A DNA stretch of 64,000 nt, from NCBI GenBank assembly GCA_000149265.1, contig CH002902.1, forward strand, positions 363,352 to 427,351, written 5' to 3'. Positions 1-13,232 of this stretch are shown piece after piece; within the stretch, counting starts at the first letter, position 1; every line of letters begins with the position of its first letter. A program made the position numbers and the translations under genes. The notes under the pieces were generated by a model. It ran no database searches. It was not told the DNA's origin and saw only the letters and a list, made by a program, of their open reading frames with translations. The DNA comes from Ciona savignyi (Eukaryota; Chordata; Ascidiacea; Phlebobranchia; Cionidae).

Positions 1-834
1 CACGGAGATTACCACGTATTTAGGCAGGCGTAGTTTGTGTTGATTTTTTGGAATAAAAAATGTAGCAGTTTAAAATATGTAACATCTGCCAGTTTTAGAT
101 AAATTCCGACCTACATTAGCCAAAATATTTACACACGATACACTTGAAATTTACACTTTAAACTTAAATCTGAATAAATTAAACGACAATACAAACAGGG
201 AAAGACTTTAAAGTCATTACCATGAGTATTAAAATCATTTAATCTCTTATTTATAGGATATCCAAAAGAATTGTTAATATTGCTGTATAAAAAGTAGGTA
301 CACGGATTTTTGAAATTAGAATTTATTCTCCAAATATAAGAAGATTTTTGGACGAATTCGATATAACCATATTCAAAATATTGGAATGGAAGAATATATT
401 TTTTAATGTCTTAATAACTTAATAGGTTCAAAGACAGCAAGAAATAACATTAGATTAATACCAAATCGAAGTGCTCCAAACTTTAGAACATAATAAGGAA
501 CGAAACAGCTAAGAAGAGTCCGTGGACGAATCTAAAAATTCAAAATATAAGTGATCACTGGTATGGGTAGGGTTAAGAAAATGCGTATCGAAGAATAAAT
601 GTTAGTTTAATTGTCTGCGGTGTTGGATACCTCATACGAAACAATTTCTGTCAATACTTACACAAAGTTACATACAAAGTTTGACATCAATATATTGAAG
701 TGGCCCAGGGGAGTTCGGCAAATATTTGTTACAGATAACGTAGGCATACAACTTTAGCAATTTCATGTTGCTATGACAAGAATTAATCATAGATACGGCA
801 AAAGTGTGAGAATTCGAGACCATGGCAACATTAT
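1..834. other. MCO-1 3' flank, no gene seen
   Basis: AT-rich DNA downstream of the MCO-1 stop codon. It should hold the 3' UTR, but I see no convincing polyadenylation hexamer close to the stop. No coding frame resembles a known family. Confidence 0.5.
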
Positions 835-3800
835 TTAAAGGTAAAAGTACCTGTATGACTTACTAGCTGCTCCGTTTACTTCCCCTATCTGGTTATTTTC
901 CATGCAAGCCCACGGGTATGAACCGTTCGATGTAATGTTGGAGTTCAAACTTTGACCTATGATGCAATGTGTAATTTAACAACAAAGGCAACAATGTCAA
1001 TTTATAAATTGAGCTATTATGGTGTGATACACATGATAAACTTAATACTTTGATTTTTAGTTATTTTTCAATACGTTGTTCTCCAAAGCTAAAATAAAGA
1101 CTGTTAAGTATTTAGGCTACGTACAAACTCGCAAAGGTATGGTTTCATTTCGTCATTTTCGGACGAAATGAACAACTTTGAAAATTTGTAAATCAGTGTA
1201 TGGACCTTATATACCTTGGTTTACAATTTCGAAAACCATAATCATTCCTTGATCAGCGTCACCCTGAAGATGACAGTGAATCATCACATCGCCCGTGAAG
1301 GTGTCCGTCTTGAAACGAACCTGTCAAAGAGTTTAAACTTATAATTTTTCATTAAAATTTGATTTAACCCTGGGTAACGTAATAAACGTTACCTTTACCC
1401 AAATGGTTTATACTTTATTTTATTTTCGCTTACACATAAGCCCGCAGCTTTATTAACTTAATTTGAACAAGAAGGCTATTTGTATTTACGATGACGTTTA
1501 TTTACCACCGCAGAAACAAATATTTCATTAAGTAATGTACATTACTTACCGTGATATTAGACAAAGGAGGAACCAGTATAGTGTCTCTCCAGTCACCTAT
1601 TTGATGGTAGCCGATTGTTTCACTTCCTGCAAGATTTTGTCGAACGTCGTGGCCCAAGTACTTCAGGGCATCGCTTGGTGGTACAATCGGTACAGTTTCT
1701 AGTAAATTTCATTTGTAATATAATTGTGCTTAAATGGTTGTGTGATTTAATAGTTAACGTCAACGATTAATCTGCCAAATGACATTTAAAATTGGACTTG
1801 ACCACTACCCCAGCGCGATTTCTTTCATAAACCACGTATCATGACAATTAAATATGGCGGTACACGATATCTATGAGAACGCATTAATGAGCCGGTCCCG
1901 ATATAGATCGAAGTAAATTATAAATTGCAAAGAACGGGGAATGTTCTTGAATGCGGAACTTGCGATCACAGAGTTGAGATCGAAAAAATGCTAAAGAAAT
2001 TTATAAAGGTTTTTCAATCGCACATGGTGGCTTAAAGTAGGTTTTAAACCAAAGAAAATATATCACATTATGACGCTGCATATTCCGACTTAACATACGT
2101 GAACGTGATTTTTAACCTACTTTTCTCATGGTACTAAACGTACGGAATTTATTGTCTTTTTATTGGAAATTTATAATCGGTTGAAAGAGAAGAAGAACCC
2201 GTAGTTTTGATGTGTCAATAAAAGTTTTCTAAGTAACAATAAAGCTATTTATCGGTGGGTTTGAAGCGTCATTAGATGAGTTACGCCGTTATTCATTACC
2301 ACAATGCCTTTGCTCGTCCAAGACAGTATTAGAAAATCTTTAATGTACAGCATACAATACCATAAAAGAAACAAAACTTTGATTATATGATTACCATCAT
2401 ATCCTTTATATTGGTGCGTGCATGTGTTTCCTGACTGGTTGAACAGTTTCCACTTTCCAAGCCCATCGTCAACTCCGTAAGGCCCAGTGTACGCATTGTA
2501 ACTGATAACCTTGGAAGTATATATACAGTTCACTCCATGTCGCGTACATTGATAAATTATTTTAATCCGGCTGCATATGTGGCACAGTCCGTCAATGCAT
2601 CGGCTTTTTGCGTAAAGATTTAAGCCGCTGCCAAGCATATATATTATACTGTAATAGATTCAGTAACCAGACCATGATCAGTGTTAATACACCCCTTGCG
2701 GCTTTCTTTTTACGAGGATAAAACAATAATATTCTTTACTATTTAACTCGTAGGAGAAAAAAATAAAAATAAAAATAAAAACTTAACCATGTCCACTTAA
2801 GCATTTATGTGTTACTTTATTTGATTTTAATTTTCGGTGATTGCGAAACACTGCATTTACCTGAGCGTGGTTGATGTGCATGTGTATAGGGTGCGATGTA
2901 AACATCTCGGTATTGGTAAAGTACCACTCTTGTACAGTGTTTACTTCAGCTTTGTATCTGTTAATTAAAGGGTGAGTATGCAAGGATTTTATATCCGAAT
3001 TTCAAAACTTAAGTGATCATTAAAATGAGTTGTTTTAAGTTAATATAATATAAAAAGGTCCATACAATATCAAGCATCAAAACGTGCCTGTAATATATTC
3101 CTGAGAAGTCCTCGCGATTTAAAGTGTCGGTTGGCGTCACCTCTATCACGTACTTCCCTCTTAGGCTCTCTTGCGCTACGTTGCGGAGGTCCGTTACGTA
3201 AGAAGGTCTTTGCGGAAGGGTGCTTGGCAGTACAGAATTATTCCGCTGTGTGCCGTTTACTTTTATAGTCATCAACGTGCCATTAAAACTCGGGTGCTCA
3301 CCAAGGGAAATTTCGTCTTCAGTTTGGAATGTTGATCGCAACTGAGACAGTGATTGTTAATTTTCAAAGTGTATTAAGCAAATAGAAAAAAACAAATTGA
3401 TGTCGACCGACCAGCTTGTGTGGTTACTGCGCTTGTTAGCAATAAAAATATTGCTGAATTAAACTTAGCCGCTGTCTAATTGGTTGTGTTCTGAACAAGG
3501 TACTAAATGGACAAGATACTTGGTATACCACTTAGTAGAAACAACACAACAATAGCTTTGTATCAGCGTTGACAGCGTGCTCAAGTTAGTCTGCCGATTG
3601 CTCGAGGGATAACGCGTCCTGATCTTTTCTATCTTCAACATAATTTAACCCACTTCTTAAATGTTAAAATAACCTTGACTTTGCTTCGAGCTGTAAATTA
3701 TGAAATCTGAAATATGATCAAAATTTCAAAAAAGCAACCTCGTAATTTCCAGTTTCAGGGCACACAACGAGCCAGTCGACTCTTCCAGCTGCTGGTAGGA

Positions 3801-6701
3801 AAGTTCGCCCCAGCCATGGATCTCTGGGTTGGTCAAGGTAAATACCATCGAGCGCTATTTCCTTTACTGTGCAAGGTGCTCCGTTTGGATCGAGATTGAC
3901 GATGTGAAGCGCAACGGCGTATAAACCACCAGCATCAAGAATTCTGTAATAATTCTTAATGTGACCTCATCGATATCTTAAAGCATATTCTCAAGCGATT
4001 GTTTGGTGTACTGTTCTCTGATGATATAAAAATAAAAATTTACCAACGCCGTTGAAAATATGTTTGTTGTTGTTTTTCGAAAAAAAGAAAATTAAAAATT
4101 TAATAATTCTACCTGAATCGTTTCATTTGCTGCAGTTCAATTTCCATCACCGGATTCAACAAACCATTGACGAGCATGTACTTAATGTTATTGTTGGAAT
4201 CTTCAAGCCATTCCTCAAGTGTTTGGGTCGAACTTTCCAAAGTGATATTATTCAGCCTAAAAATGTATGTTTTCAATTATTTCTTGTTATATTTATATAT
4301 ATATAACTAATGAGTTCCAATAATAAATATTAAAAATGCCACCATGGAATATTTATGAATTAAGTTAGTTTAAAGTGGTATTACAAAGACCCACATAGTT
4401 TTTTTTATATATTTTATAATCTCTTATGCTTACGGTGAAATTTGCCGTTTATTGCGAACTTTCCTTGAAATATGTTTGTTCATTTGTAATAACTAAATAT
4501 CCCAAATTCTATTACAGTACGTGCAATTTCTTGGTACTCAATTTCATATTTATGCTCTGAAGCGTGTCATAAATTACACTAAACCTGAATCCTTCATAAT
4601 CGTGTACATCTCGCTGAAGCATTGCAAATCCGCTGTCTTCGTCGTGTGTATACTGAAAGGTTTGTAGTACAATCTGCACATCATGTTGGCAGTTTCCTGG
4701 ACAAGATACGGACGCCAACTCCATTGACATTGATGCAGGTGCGTCCTCTACAATAAGCATTCCACCCATGCCTCCAATGTTCTAGCGGATGTTTTAATAA
4801 TCTTATAGGCCTATGAACGGCGTATGTAAGATGTTATTATTGTCTATATTACGCCCACTTGCGCCAAAGAAGAAAGTAAGACCAAAGTTAAGCTGAAATA
4901 ATTGGTACTATTTCAATTAAATACATTTGTATGTGCCCCTCATGATGTATGGTACCTTCTTAGTTAATGTACGTTTTTTGCGCAACAAGGGGAATTTTAC
5001 TAATGGTATTACATTAGAAAGTAGCGTGTGGTAGGCATTACATCACCGTTTTTGTTAGCTTGGCAGTTTTGTTAAAATTTGTTTAGCTAGGCAGTTTTGT
5101 TACCATTTGTTTAACTGGACAGTTTTGTTAAAAAATGACATCGTTTATTTCAGGCAATTTTGCATACAGAGATAGCCTAAGGGAAATATTTGGTAGAACG
5201 CAAATATTTCGCATATCTCATTTCTTACTCCTTTCGGAAGCCCATGCGGATATGCGACACTCGGATAAGCTTTTTTTAAAACAATGACTAAATAGGCTAT
5301 AAATCAACGTCCGACCAAACACTATACAACGCATGTAACTTATACGGTGTATACACCTTGCTTTCACAGAGCACAACAAACAAGTTGTATTAAATAACTC
5401 GGCAGCGAGACAAACCTAACCTGGAAATGCGTACTCCCATGAAAATGCGGATGATACCAGTATGTACCAGATGGATGATCTGATTTGATGTCAAACTTGT
5501 AGTTGTATGTTGAGTTCGGGGGAACAACAACGAACGGGTTGTCTTGTGGCTCCTTTGCAAAAACACGTATTACGATCTAATTGTTTGACAAAATTAACTG
5601 TTGAAATTAGTATTATTTATCGTTATTGACATTGGCATGGTATTTACTGTGACCGAATTTTAAGTGAACCAGTATTACAATTAGTAAAAAATCAGTCTGA
5701 GAAAATTAGTACGGTATATTGTTAAAATTTTGTCATACTCGGCGGGATAACCATTAAACTGCTCGATCAATCTAGCGATTATCAAATTGTGGAAACAAAC
5801 ACAGCACGGCAGCAGTAGTTTGCAGGGAGAGTATCCCTACCAAACAGGTTTATTACAAATGCTGCAAACCTTGCTGCTTATGTGGAGACCGTGGGTGTGT
5901 ATGTTAGTGGTATTCGGAAACCCGAAAATATTTTCTTCGCTTGTTCTAAAATCGGGCTCCTGCAAGTTGTTAACCTGAAACACGAACAACATTAATATAT
6001 AAACTTTATTTTAGTTACAAAAACGTGGGTGTAATGTGTGTAAGACAATTGTAACAATTACAGAACACTACACAAAACATCAGATTTAAATATTTACTGA
6101 AATAGTTTAAATATAAAACCGCATGTTCACACAGTCTTATACTGAAATCTCAATGTTTATTTAAAAGTTTACATCTATTACTCTAGACACAAATCAGTAT
6201 AACTTACAAAATTCAAGTGAAACTTGTCCCCAGCTTTTATTGTGTAAGTTGGGCCAGGAAAGATAGCGTTATACAACCGCCTTTTTACAGTTAACCAGTC
6301 GAGTGTGAAGTTGTGTACGTCTAATATCAAATCGTGGATTAGTTGGCCGTTTGCTGAGTGGATCTGCTGTGGTTCTTGGAATGGTTGGCCTCCTGTAAAT
6401 TAAATCCGTGTGAGGTGATTTTTATGTAGGCTATCTCTTATTTCGATAACATATTTCGATAATGTCGTGTGCGCGTTTTAAAGCACAGAATGTTGCGTTG
6501 TTTTACACGAATTTAAAAAAAAAATCGACAAAGTAAAACATGATTAGCAGAATAGGAGGATTCGTTAAAAGATAAAACAGCATACCATAAAATAAAACAG
6601 TATAACATACCTTTCAGAGGAGAACACGGGGAGGTATGAGAACACTGCTGCGAATTTGTCCAAGCGACGAGAAGCAACAAACATAAGAATTGCGGTTTCA
6701 T
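835..6701 (-). CDS. MCO-1: laccase-like multicopper oxidase, diverged paralogue with altered type 1 copper site
   Basis: Thirteen exons: 6611-6701, 6208-6392, 5870-5974, 5421-5552, 4585-4781, 4113-4256, 3739-3943, 3088-3341, 2861-2957, 2395-2509, 1550-1698, 1215-1320, 835-956; 633 residues in frame. An N-terminal signal peptide is followed by a Cys motif (QCSHTSPCSPLKG). Copper motifs are HTHG (His118/120), WYHPHFHG, HPIHMH (460-465) and HCH (573-575). Family members oxidise phenols, amines or metal ions at a type 1 copper and reduce oxygen at the trinuclear centre. Here the type 1 His expected five residues after the Cys is Asp579 (HCHLQGDADQGM), so activity may be lost or changed; the trinuclear ligands look intact. 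Intron 8 begins with GC rather than GT. The start is the first Met of a good signal peptide. Exon phases match the other two MCO genes, supporting the model. Substrate unknown. Confidence 0.88.
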
Positions 6702-7844
6702 TTTCTTATTTATTCAGACCTAGAAATAGCGTTGTGAACTGCAGATTGCGTTAGACTGTATAACAGTAAGCTTTAGCTACGTCTGCCAGTGTGAATGCAA
6801 AAGCGAAACTAATATAATGGCTTGCGTATGCGTTATTAGGTTCTCTTACTCATGGCATGCATGTAAACTTTTAAACTAACATTGGGGCACACACTCTATC
6901 CTAACTTCCCCATGTATGACATCTTTTAGTTAGGCTATACACACACTTTAAGGTTTTTAAACATGCCCTTTGAGATACCCTCTTTAAAGCTAAAGTATGC
7001 TAAATAAAGGTTTTCTTTCCTATTAAAAGGCTTTTATACTTATTGTTAGAAAATCTTTTCTAGGTATGTTTAGTTCTAAAACTTTTCTGTGTGTTTTTTA
7101 CAGATTTCGTATAGGAGAGAGAGAGGCATGGACATATTTTTGAACTCCCCTGTTGTGTATTCACAAAACCTGCGTCAATAAAAAGCTCAATAACAAGCTT
7201 ATTGTACATTCCTTGTTCGATTCTCGAAGCGCGTATACGCAAAACAACATACACAGTCTTACTTGGTCTTCCAATAAGCCCTTAACTTTTCGGTTCCCTG
7301 TTTATTAAAGCAACAAAACATGGAGTTAAATTGTTTTCCTTGACATACATTATGCTACGTGGATTAGTAACAACTTTTGAACTTATGTTGTCGCATGCTT
7401 GGTAGGTAACTAGTATGACGCATGTGCTGGCATTACCAGAATTATTAGACTATCAATATGGATAATTCTGTCTGGGCCTTTGCGCGTCAGGTTGACATTG
7501 ACGAATGTCGAAATTTTATTCGAACCGTGTTTTGCTCTCGGTTAGTCGCAATAGCGTGTAACTGCACAATGGTATGTCTGTGTGTGCATAACCCACATTT
7601 GTCGATGTCAAGATAACTATCACAGTGTTTATATTCTATAACATTTCATAAAATGCACAATAATTTGGTGCAGACACATAGGCTAAGCCTTTTCTCGTTA
7701 GTTCGTATAATATTTCATATAGATGCGTGCATAGATAATAATGGCAGCTTAGTGACTGCGCATTCAACCGTAAACTTTTTGTGGAGTAACGGCTGTTCTG
7801 AAACTTAATTTAGCTTTGTATTATCATATCAGCAGTTGCTTTAG
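6702..7844. other. MCO-1 upstream region, no gene seen
   Basis: AT-rich 5' flank of MCO-1 without recognisable coding sequence or a large repeat. It should contain the MCO-1 promoter, but no specific element can be named. Confidence 0.4.
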
Positions 7845-8300
7845 GAGGCGTTCGACTAATTATTCTCCCTGTCTCTCCAATGCAAACTGACCTCACAAAA
7901 ACGGCTGTCACTCAAAATCTTGACATGGTAAGTCTTAGATTTTGTGACAATAAAAAATTGAAGCTTGGATCTGCAGCCTAAACTCAAAAGCCTTAGAAAT
8001 TTTACTTTATATTAGTTTTGGTGGTATTAAACACTCTTAAACATTGCAATCTTTTGTGTAAATGCAAAATGTGCATGCACATACCAGGTCTATACACCCA
8101 TAGTTAACAATAAATTAATATAAATCGCAAAACAGCACGGAAATGTGCGTTTGTCCAATTCACTCTTCTTATTGGTTTCTTGTTACAATAAATTCTATAT
8201 AAGCCTGTAAAGCGGCACTATCGTGAGTTCTTTTGCTTGTGGTGTTGAGCGAAGAAGTGTCCATCAGTCAAAAAGACAAATGTTCAAATGTTCAAGATAT

Positions 8301-8404
8301 ATTTTTTTTTACCAAGCCAAGTTTTGAATCCATAATGGGCTCGTAACTCGGAAGGTTTTTGCACCGGTCGGTATGTATATAACCGTTCGGCCACATGACG
8401 GCAC
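8301..8404 (-). mobile_element. tRNA-like SINE with poly(A) tail, in repeat A
   Basis: Read on the minus strand, a tRNA-like head (GTGGCCGAACGGTTA, an A-box-like motif) is followed by a degraded B-box and a short A tail. The same unit occurs at 12467-12569 and 32747-32877, the last with a perfect target duplication. Confidence 0.65.
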
Positions 8405-8596
8405 ATAAATGTTCCAGATATCTTTGGTGATGATGATATCATTAAAACAGTGCTTTACTATAGCGCTATAGTTTTTGCTTGCTAAGCCCGCTTTATGTCG
8501 TTATATAGACGTTCCAAAATTGCGATCCGTTTCACCAAACACGACAAGCAAATTTCCACTCTAACACCTTGGTATCAGTATTGTTGGCTTATAAAG

Positions 8597-8822
8597 CCAG
8601 CGCATTTATATACCGACCGATTTGTCCGGTGGTTTAGTCATCGATTAGTCCGGTGGTTTAGTCAATTTAGTGTATTGCCTTTCAGCCGAAGGGTTGTAGG
8701 TACGAAACTGATCGCTTACTAGTCAGTTGTGTCCCCTAGTTAGCTGTATGGCAAATCATGTGTAAATCATACAAAAATACAAACTGCAATTTACCATTCG
8801 CGGAGATAAACATGAATATCCT
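8597..8822 (+). mobile_element. tRNA-derived SINE copy, in repeat A
   Basis: Head TAGTCCGGTGGTTTAGTC, then GCCTTTCAGCCGAAGGGTTG, TAGTCAGTTGTGTCC, and a tail AAACATGAATATCCT. It belongs to the main SINE family of the window but lacks the middle section. Confidence 0.7.
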
Positions 8823-9135
8823 TTAAACCCGGTTAATACAACTCTTGCCAAAACATAACACAACAACGGTAATATATCAGCAAAAAAAACGGTAAAATGT
8901 TACGGTTTTTAAGTCGAAGTATCAACAACGACCAGTAATTATCATTATTGGCCATGATGCCTTCATAAAGTAATCAACGCATACACAGAGATAAGACATT
9001 GTAACAAATAACGCTACCAATTATAAACTTTGAAAAATGGGGTTACGTTTTATATTCTTAGTTATCTCGGTATTACCGCTATTGTGCTTCCCCACAATTT
9101 TCTACACAAACCGAATATATACAATGGGTAAGATT

Positions 9136-9404
9136 GTTACACTTTTTGGGCAGGGTCTCGATAACCTGTAGTCAGCAGCTCTCATCGATATATATATAAA
9201 ATGCTTGTATTCACGTAAGCAGCATAAAATCACAAGTCAACCAAAACACAATGCAGTGGTCACATATAAAAGCAATTACGCGGTAAACTCTAACGGTTTT
9301 TGGCGGGTAGATAAGGAATGATAAATGCGACAGGTCAAAGAGTTGATTATCATCAAGCAATCAGCGCACGCACCAAAAACACGTACTAAGATAAAACATG
9401 TAAC
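9136..9404 (+). repeat. Inverted repeat T, left copy
   Basis: A 269-bp block running from GTTACACTTTTTGGGC to ACATGTAAC. Its near-perfect reverse complement, also 269 bp, is at 11587-11855; only a few mismatches are seen, around 9312-9320. The block abuts the right end of repeat copy A directly. Confidence 0.85.
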
Positions 9405-10598
9405 ACTCTCCCCCCTCTTAAAATATTGTGTCACCAGACACAATCCAATTTGTCGACGATGAAAAACGAACAAAACAACAACAACAAACAACGTGTGGTT
9501 AACTCTTTCACTCCCGGCCAAATGCATTAATTTAAACATGCTGTCCCGCAGTGTTTTTTACAATTTTTGGTCATTTTCAAATTAGCACAGTTTTTCTTAA
9601 ATTTATGCTATGATTTAATGTTTAGTATGGTTGGAAAGATAATTTATCTCTCTTTTAAACAAACCGCACACCTAGAATCTACCTCCAATAAAGAATATAT
9701 TATGTAAACTTTAGTGAACACCACTTTTTATGTAAAGAAAATTCTGCTCGACTTTGAAAATTTTGAGGTGCACTGACAAACGAAATACTCACTAATTATT
9801 GGTATGCCCAAATGATATGAAAATTGGAATGTAGATTGTCTAATAGTTTTTGTACTCAGGAAAATTTGAACTGTATTTGTATCTTCAGTAGTTTTTTTAC
9901 TATTCCTAATTGAAATTTTCCTTTATTCTAACTATATTATGAAAAATTGAACCAAAACGCATTGAAGTTTTTAGTTTTGTAGAACTAAAATAGTAAAAAG
10001 TATAAATAAGAACAGTGAAGGAAGTGTAAAAAGGGCATACAAAAGCAAACAAACACAAATACTATATCCAATATTCTTCAAAGCAGGGCACACCGAACTA
10101 GCTAGTCTCGCCGCCTTTTTCTTTATCGTGCGCTCAGCAGGCCCAGCTGGATTCATGCTTTGGTGAACACGAAGCATAAACGCCTGCTGCGAAAACGTCA
10201 CCAACGCTCTCCTTTTTTTCTCAACGGCACGAAATTCACAGAGAATGTAAAGAAAGACTTGCTTGACAAAAAGAGCTTCTCCGCAAGTTAACGCGACTCC
10301 TATTGGCTGAGTTAGTCACTTGTAAATTCGTGTAAAATCGATAGAAATAAGAGGCGAAGCCTTGAAAAAGAAAGGCTATCACTCCTCGCATTTTTAATAT
10401 TTCTCCACGAAAATTACAGAGAATAAAATATAGGGTTTCCTTGATCGAATGAGCCATAGCTGAGGTCTCTACCATTACGCATTGCGGAGAAATCGTTTTT
10501 TAGATTTGCATCCATTTATGTACAGGCGGGATACCATGTGCATATATGGCGAGTTGGGACGGAAAGAGTTAAGCCGCTGGGTTCAGGCAATGTCCGTT
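9405..10598. other. Spacer between repeat T and repeat arm X
   Basis: AT-rich DNA with no supported gene. A short SINE remnant (GGGTTCAGGCAATGTCCG) lies near 10579-10596, immediately before arm X. Confidence 0.4.
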
Positions 10599-11584
10599 TT
10601 TTTAATCTATTGTTAAAAAATTAAGGAGGTTAATTGGACAATGTCGATGCACTGGGGTGTATTTTTTTGGAAAATATTATTCAAGAAATGTCCGTAAGTT
10701 TAAAACAATTAAAATACAATATTACCACGTGTATGATAAAGATAGACTCTTCAAACCACCATAACATAAAAGGGAATTTAAATATTACCAAAAAATATTC
10801 AGGCATTACATGCCTACCTTTAACCATTTTTAGGGAAAACCTAGGCATTGGGAAAATAAATTCAACCACACTCAAACTAGTCATTTTAGTCCCATTTTGC
10901 GTAGTTATAAAAGAACGGCCAATATGTGAAATAAATTTTGGAGGTTCTAGATCTATGTATTGGAAAATTAAGATTCCCGACAAACCAAATAATGTAAAAT
11001 TGAACGCTCTTTTTGGCATTTTTTGTAATATTTCTAAACCTAAAGTTTATTTTTTGTTAGAGAATATCTGGGACTAGAACATACTTTTAAAATCATTACA
11101 ATTCGATAGAGTAATAAAGAAAGAGCAAAAAATGACGCTGGTTTCCCATATTTCATATTATTATGAAAATCGATTAATCTAACCCAAAGCTATATCAGGG
11201 ATTGAAATTTTTAATTGTTGGCCAACAAGTATATACATATTTTAACATGGATATTACGTTTGAATTAGGAACTCGGCAACCTTTGGTATTGTTTACGGAA
11301 ACACGCGATATAGACTACGTATATAATAATATATCATGTGCGGTTAAATAACCAAGAAACCCACAACGTGCTACTTGCGGAGAAATATAGCTTGGTGTCT
11401 AAACATGGTTTTATAAATAGGCATAATAAACACAAGGTTGACCTCTTTGGTCTCACAAGCCTTTCCCGCAAAAACGCGTAATCGCAGTTTCCGTGGTATA
11501 TTTATCGCCTGCTTATTCAAACTTTGGTTGAAGGTAAGGTCATCGACATATGATTAAGAGCTCGGTATTAAACCATAGGATATC
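10599..11584 (+). repeat. Long inverted repeat X, left arm
   Basis: About 985 bp whose diverged reverse complement is at 13233-14214. Shared landmarks include the AATATTATTCAAG region near 10673, the AAATAACCAAGAAACCCACA region near 11347 and the AAACCATAGGATAT end. An open frame of 147 codons (10634-11077) lies inside but is not kept open in the other arm. This may be the terminal repeat of a fold-back element; no transposase is seen. Confidence 0.75.
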
Positions 11585-11586
11585 TT

Positions 11587-11855
11587 GTTACATGTTTTAT
11601 CTTAGTACGTGTTTTTGGTGCGTGCGCTGATTGCTTGATGATAATCAACTCTTTGACCTGTCGCATTTATCGTTCGTTATCTACCCGCCAAAAACCGTTA
11701 GAGTTTACCACGTAATTGCTTTTATATGTGACCACTGCATTGTGTTTTGGTTGACTTGTGATTTTATGCTGCTTACGTGAATACAAGCATTTTATATATA
11801 TATCGATGAGAGCTGCTGACTACAGGTTATCGAGACCCTGCCCAAAAAGTGTAAC
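11587..11855 (-). repeat. Inverted repeat T', right copy
   Basis: Reverse complement of 9136-9404, equal in length at 269 bp. It touches the end of arm X directly, so the X/T' junction read on the other strand is T followed by X'. Confidence 0.85.
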
Positions 11856-12466
11856 AACTGGAGACCACAGAGGACCTGTAGTGCAGCAGAGAAGTTTTAT
11901 TTTTTATTAGAGTTGTGGCTATCCAGATAGTATTAACGAACCACAGCAGTTCAGGTTATTTTATTTATCCTTATTTCCTTATTCAAATAGAATTGACATA
12001 GGAAGTCTTAGATTTAGTCACAATAAAAAATTGCAACTTGGATCAGCAGCCTAAACTCAAAAGCCTTTAAAATTTTTCCTTACATCTTTTTTTACAAAGC
12101 ACTGCTTCACTATTAGAAACTTTTGCAGGTAAACGAGAACACCGGCGCGCAGCTTAGCACATGCTGCTTTCAACCAAACAAACATTGGGGAATCACCACC
12201 ATTGTTCGCAATCTTTTGTGTAAATGCAAAATGTACATGTACATACCAGGTCTATACATCCATAGGTAACAATAAAATAATATAAATCGCAAAACAGCAC
12301 GGAAATGTGCGTTTGTCCAATTCACTCTTCTTATTGGTTTCTTGTTTCAATAGATTCTATATAAGCCTCTAAAGCGGCACTTTCGTGAGTTCTTTTGCTT
12401 GTGGTGTTGAGCGAAGGAGTGTCCATCAGTCAAAAAGACAAATGTTAAAATGTTCAAGTTATTTAT

Positions 12467-12569
12467 ATTTTTTTTACCAAGACAAGTTTCGAATCCCTAA
12501 TGGGCTCGTTACTCGGAAGGTTTTTGCACGGATCGGTATGTATATAACCGTTTGGCCACATGACCGCAC
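12467..12569 (-). mobile_element. tRNA-like SINE with poly(A) tail, in repeat B
   Basis: Same unit and position within the repeat as 8301-8404, so it was inserted before copies A and B separated. Confidence 0.65.
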
Positions 12570-12771
12570 ATAAATGTTCCAGATAACTTTGGTGATATGA
12601 TGATATCATTAAAACAGTGCTTTACTATAGCGCTATAGTTTTTGCTTGCTAAGCCCGCTTTATTTCGTTATAGACGTACCAAAATTGCGATCCGTTTCAC
12701 CAAACACGACCAGAAAATTTCTACTCACATTCCTTGGTATCAGTATTGTTTGTTTATAAAACCAGCGTATT

Positions 12772-12975
12772 TATATACCGACCGATAAGTCTGGTGGTTT
12801 AGTCATCGATTAGTCCGGTGGTTTAGTCAATTTAGTGTATCGCCTTTCAGCCGAAGGGTTGTAGGTTCGAAACCGATCGCTTACTAGTCAGTTGTGTCCT
12901 TGGGCAAATCACGTGTGAATCATACAAAAAACACACTGCAATTTTCCATTCACGGGGATAAACATGAATATCCTA
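12772..12975 (+). mobile_element. tRNA-derived SINE copy, in repeat B
   Basis: GCCTTTCAGCCGAAGGGTTG head and ATGAATATCCTATCC tail, lacking the middle of the family consensus. It parallels the copy at 8597-8822. Confidence 0.7.
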
Positions 12976-13232
12976 TCCTGTTCTTACTGCAATTTTCCAT
13001 TCACGGTTTTTAATGTAAAGTATCAACAACGACCGCTAATTATCATTATTGGCCATGATGCATTTATGAGGAAATTAACGCATGCACAGATATAAGACAT
13101 TGTAACCAATAAAGCTACGAATTGGAAACTTCGAAAAACCGGTTTGCTTTTTTATATTCTTAGTTAATCCGTATTCGCGCTATTGTGATTCCCCACAATT
13201 TTCTACACAAACCGAATAAATACAATGGGTAA

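Larger units (their letters stand above)
7845..9133 (+). repeat. Dispersed repeat, copy A
   Basis: Direct repeat of about 1.1 kb (8044-9133) matching copy B at 12207-13228, with many short shared stretches such as TGTAAATGCAAAATGT. The first part (7845-8000) also matches copy C at 33709-33870. It contains a tRNA-like SINE in minus orientation with a poly-T edge (8301-8404) and a SINE body in plus orientation (about 8597-8822). No transposase is visible. Confidence 0.8.
11965..13228 (+). repeat. Dispersed repeat, copy B
   Basis: Direct copy of the unit at 7845-9133. The part at 12090-12206 (GCACATGCTGCTTTCAACCA and neighbours) matches copy C at 33955-34075, although copy A lacks it. It contains a poly-T tRNA-like SINE (12467-12569) and a SINE body (about 12772-12975). 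It ends directly at arm X'. Confidence 0.8.

Noticed and set aside
10634..11077. 147-codon open frame in repeat arm X
   Set aside because: The matching sequence in arm X' is interrupted and frame-shifted, and no transposase-like motif is visible.
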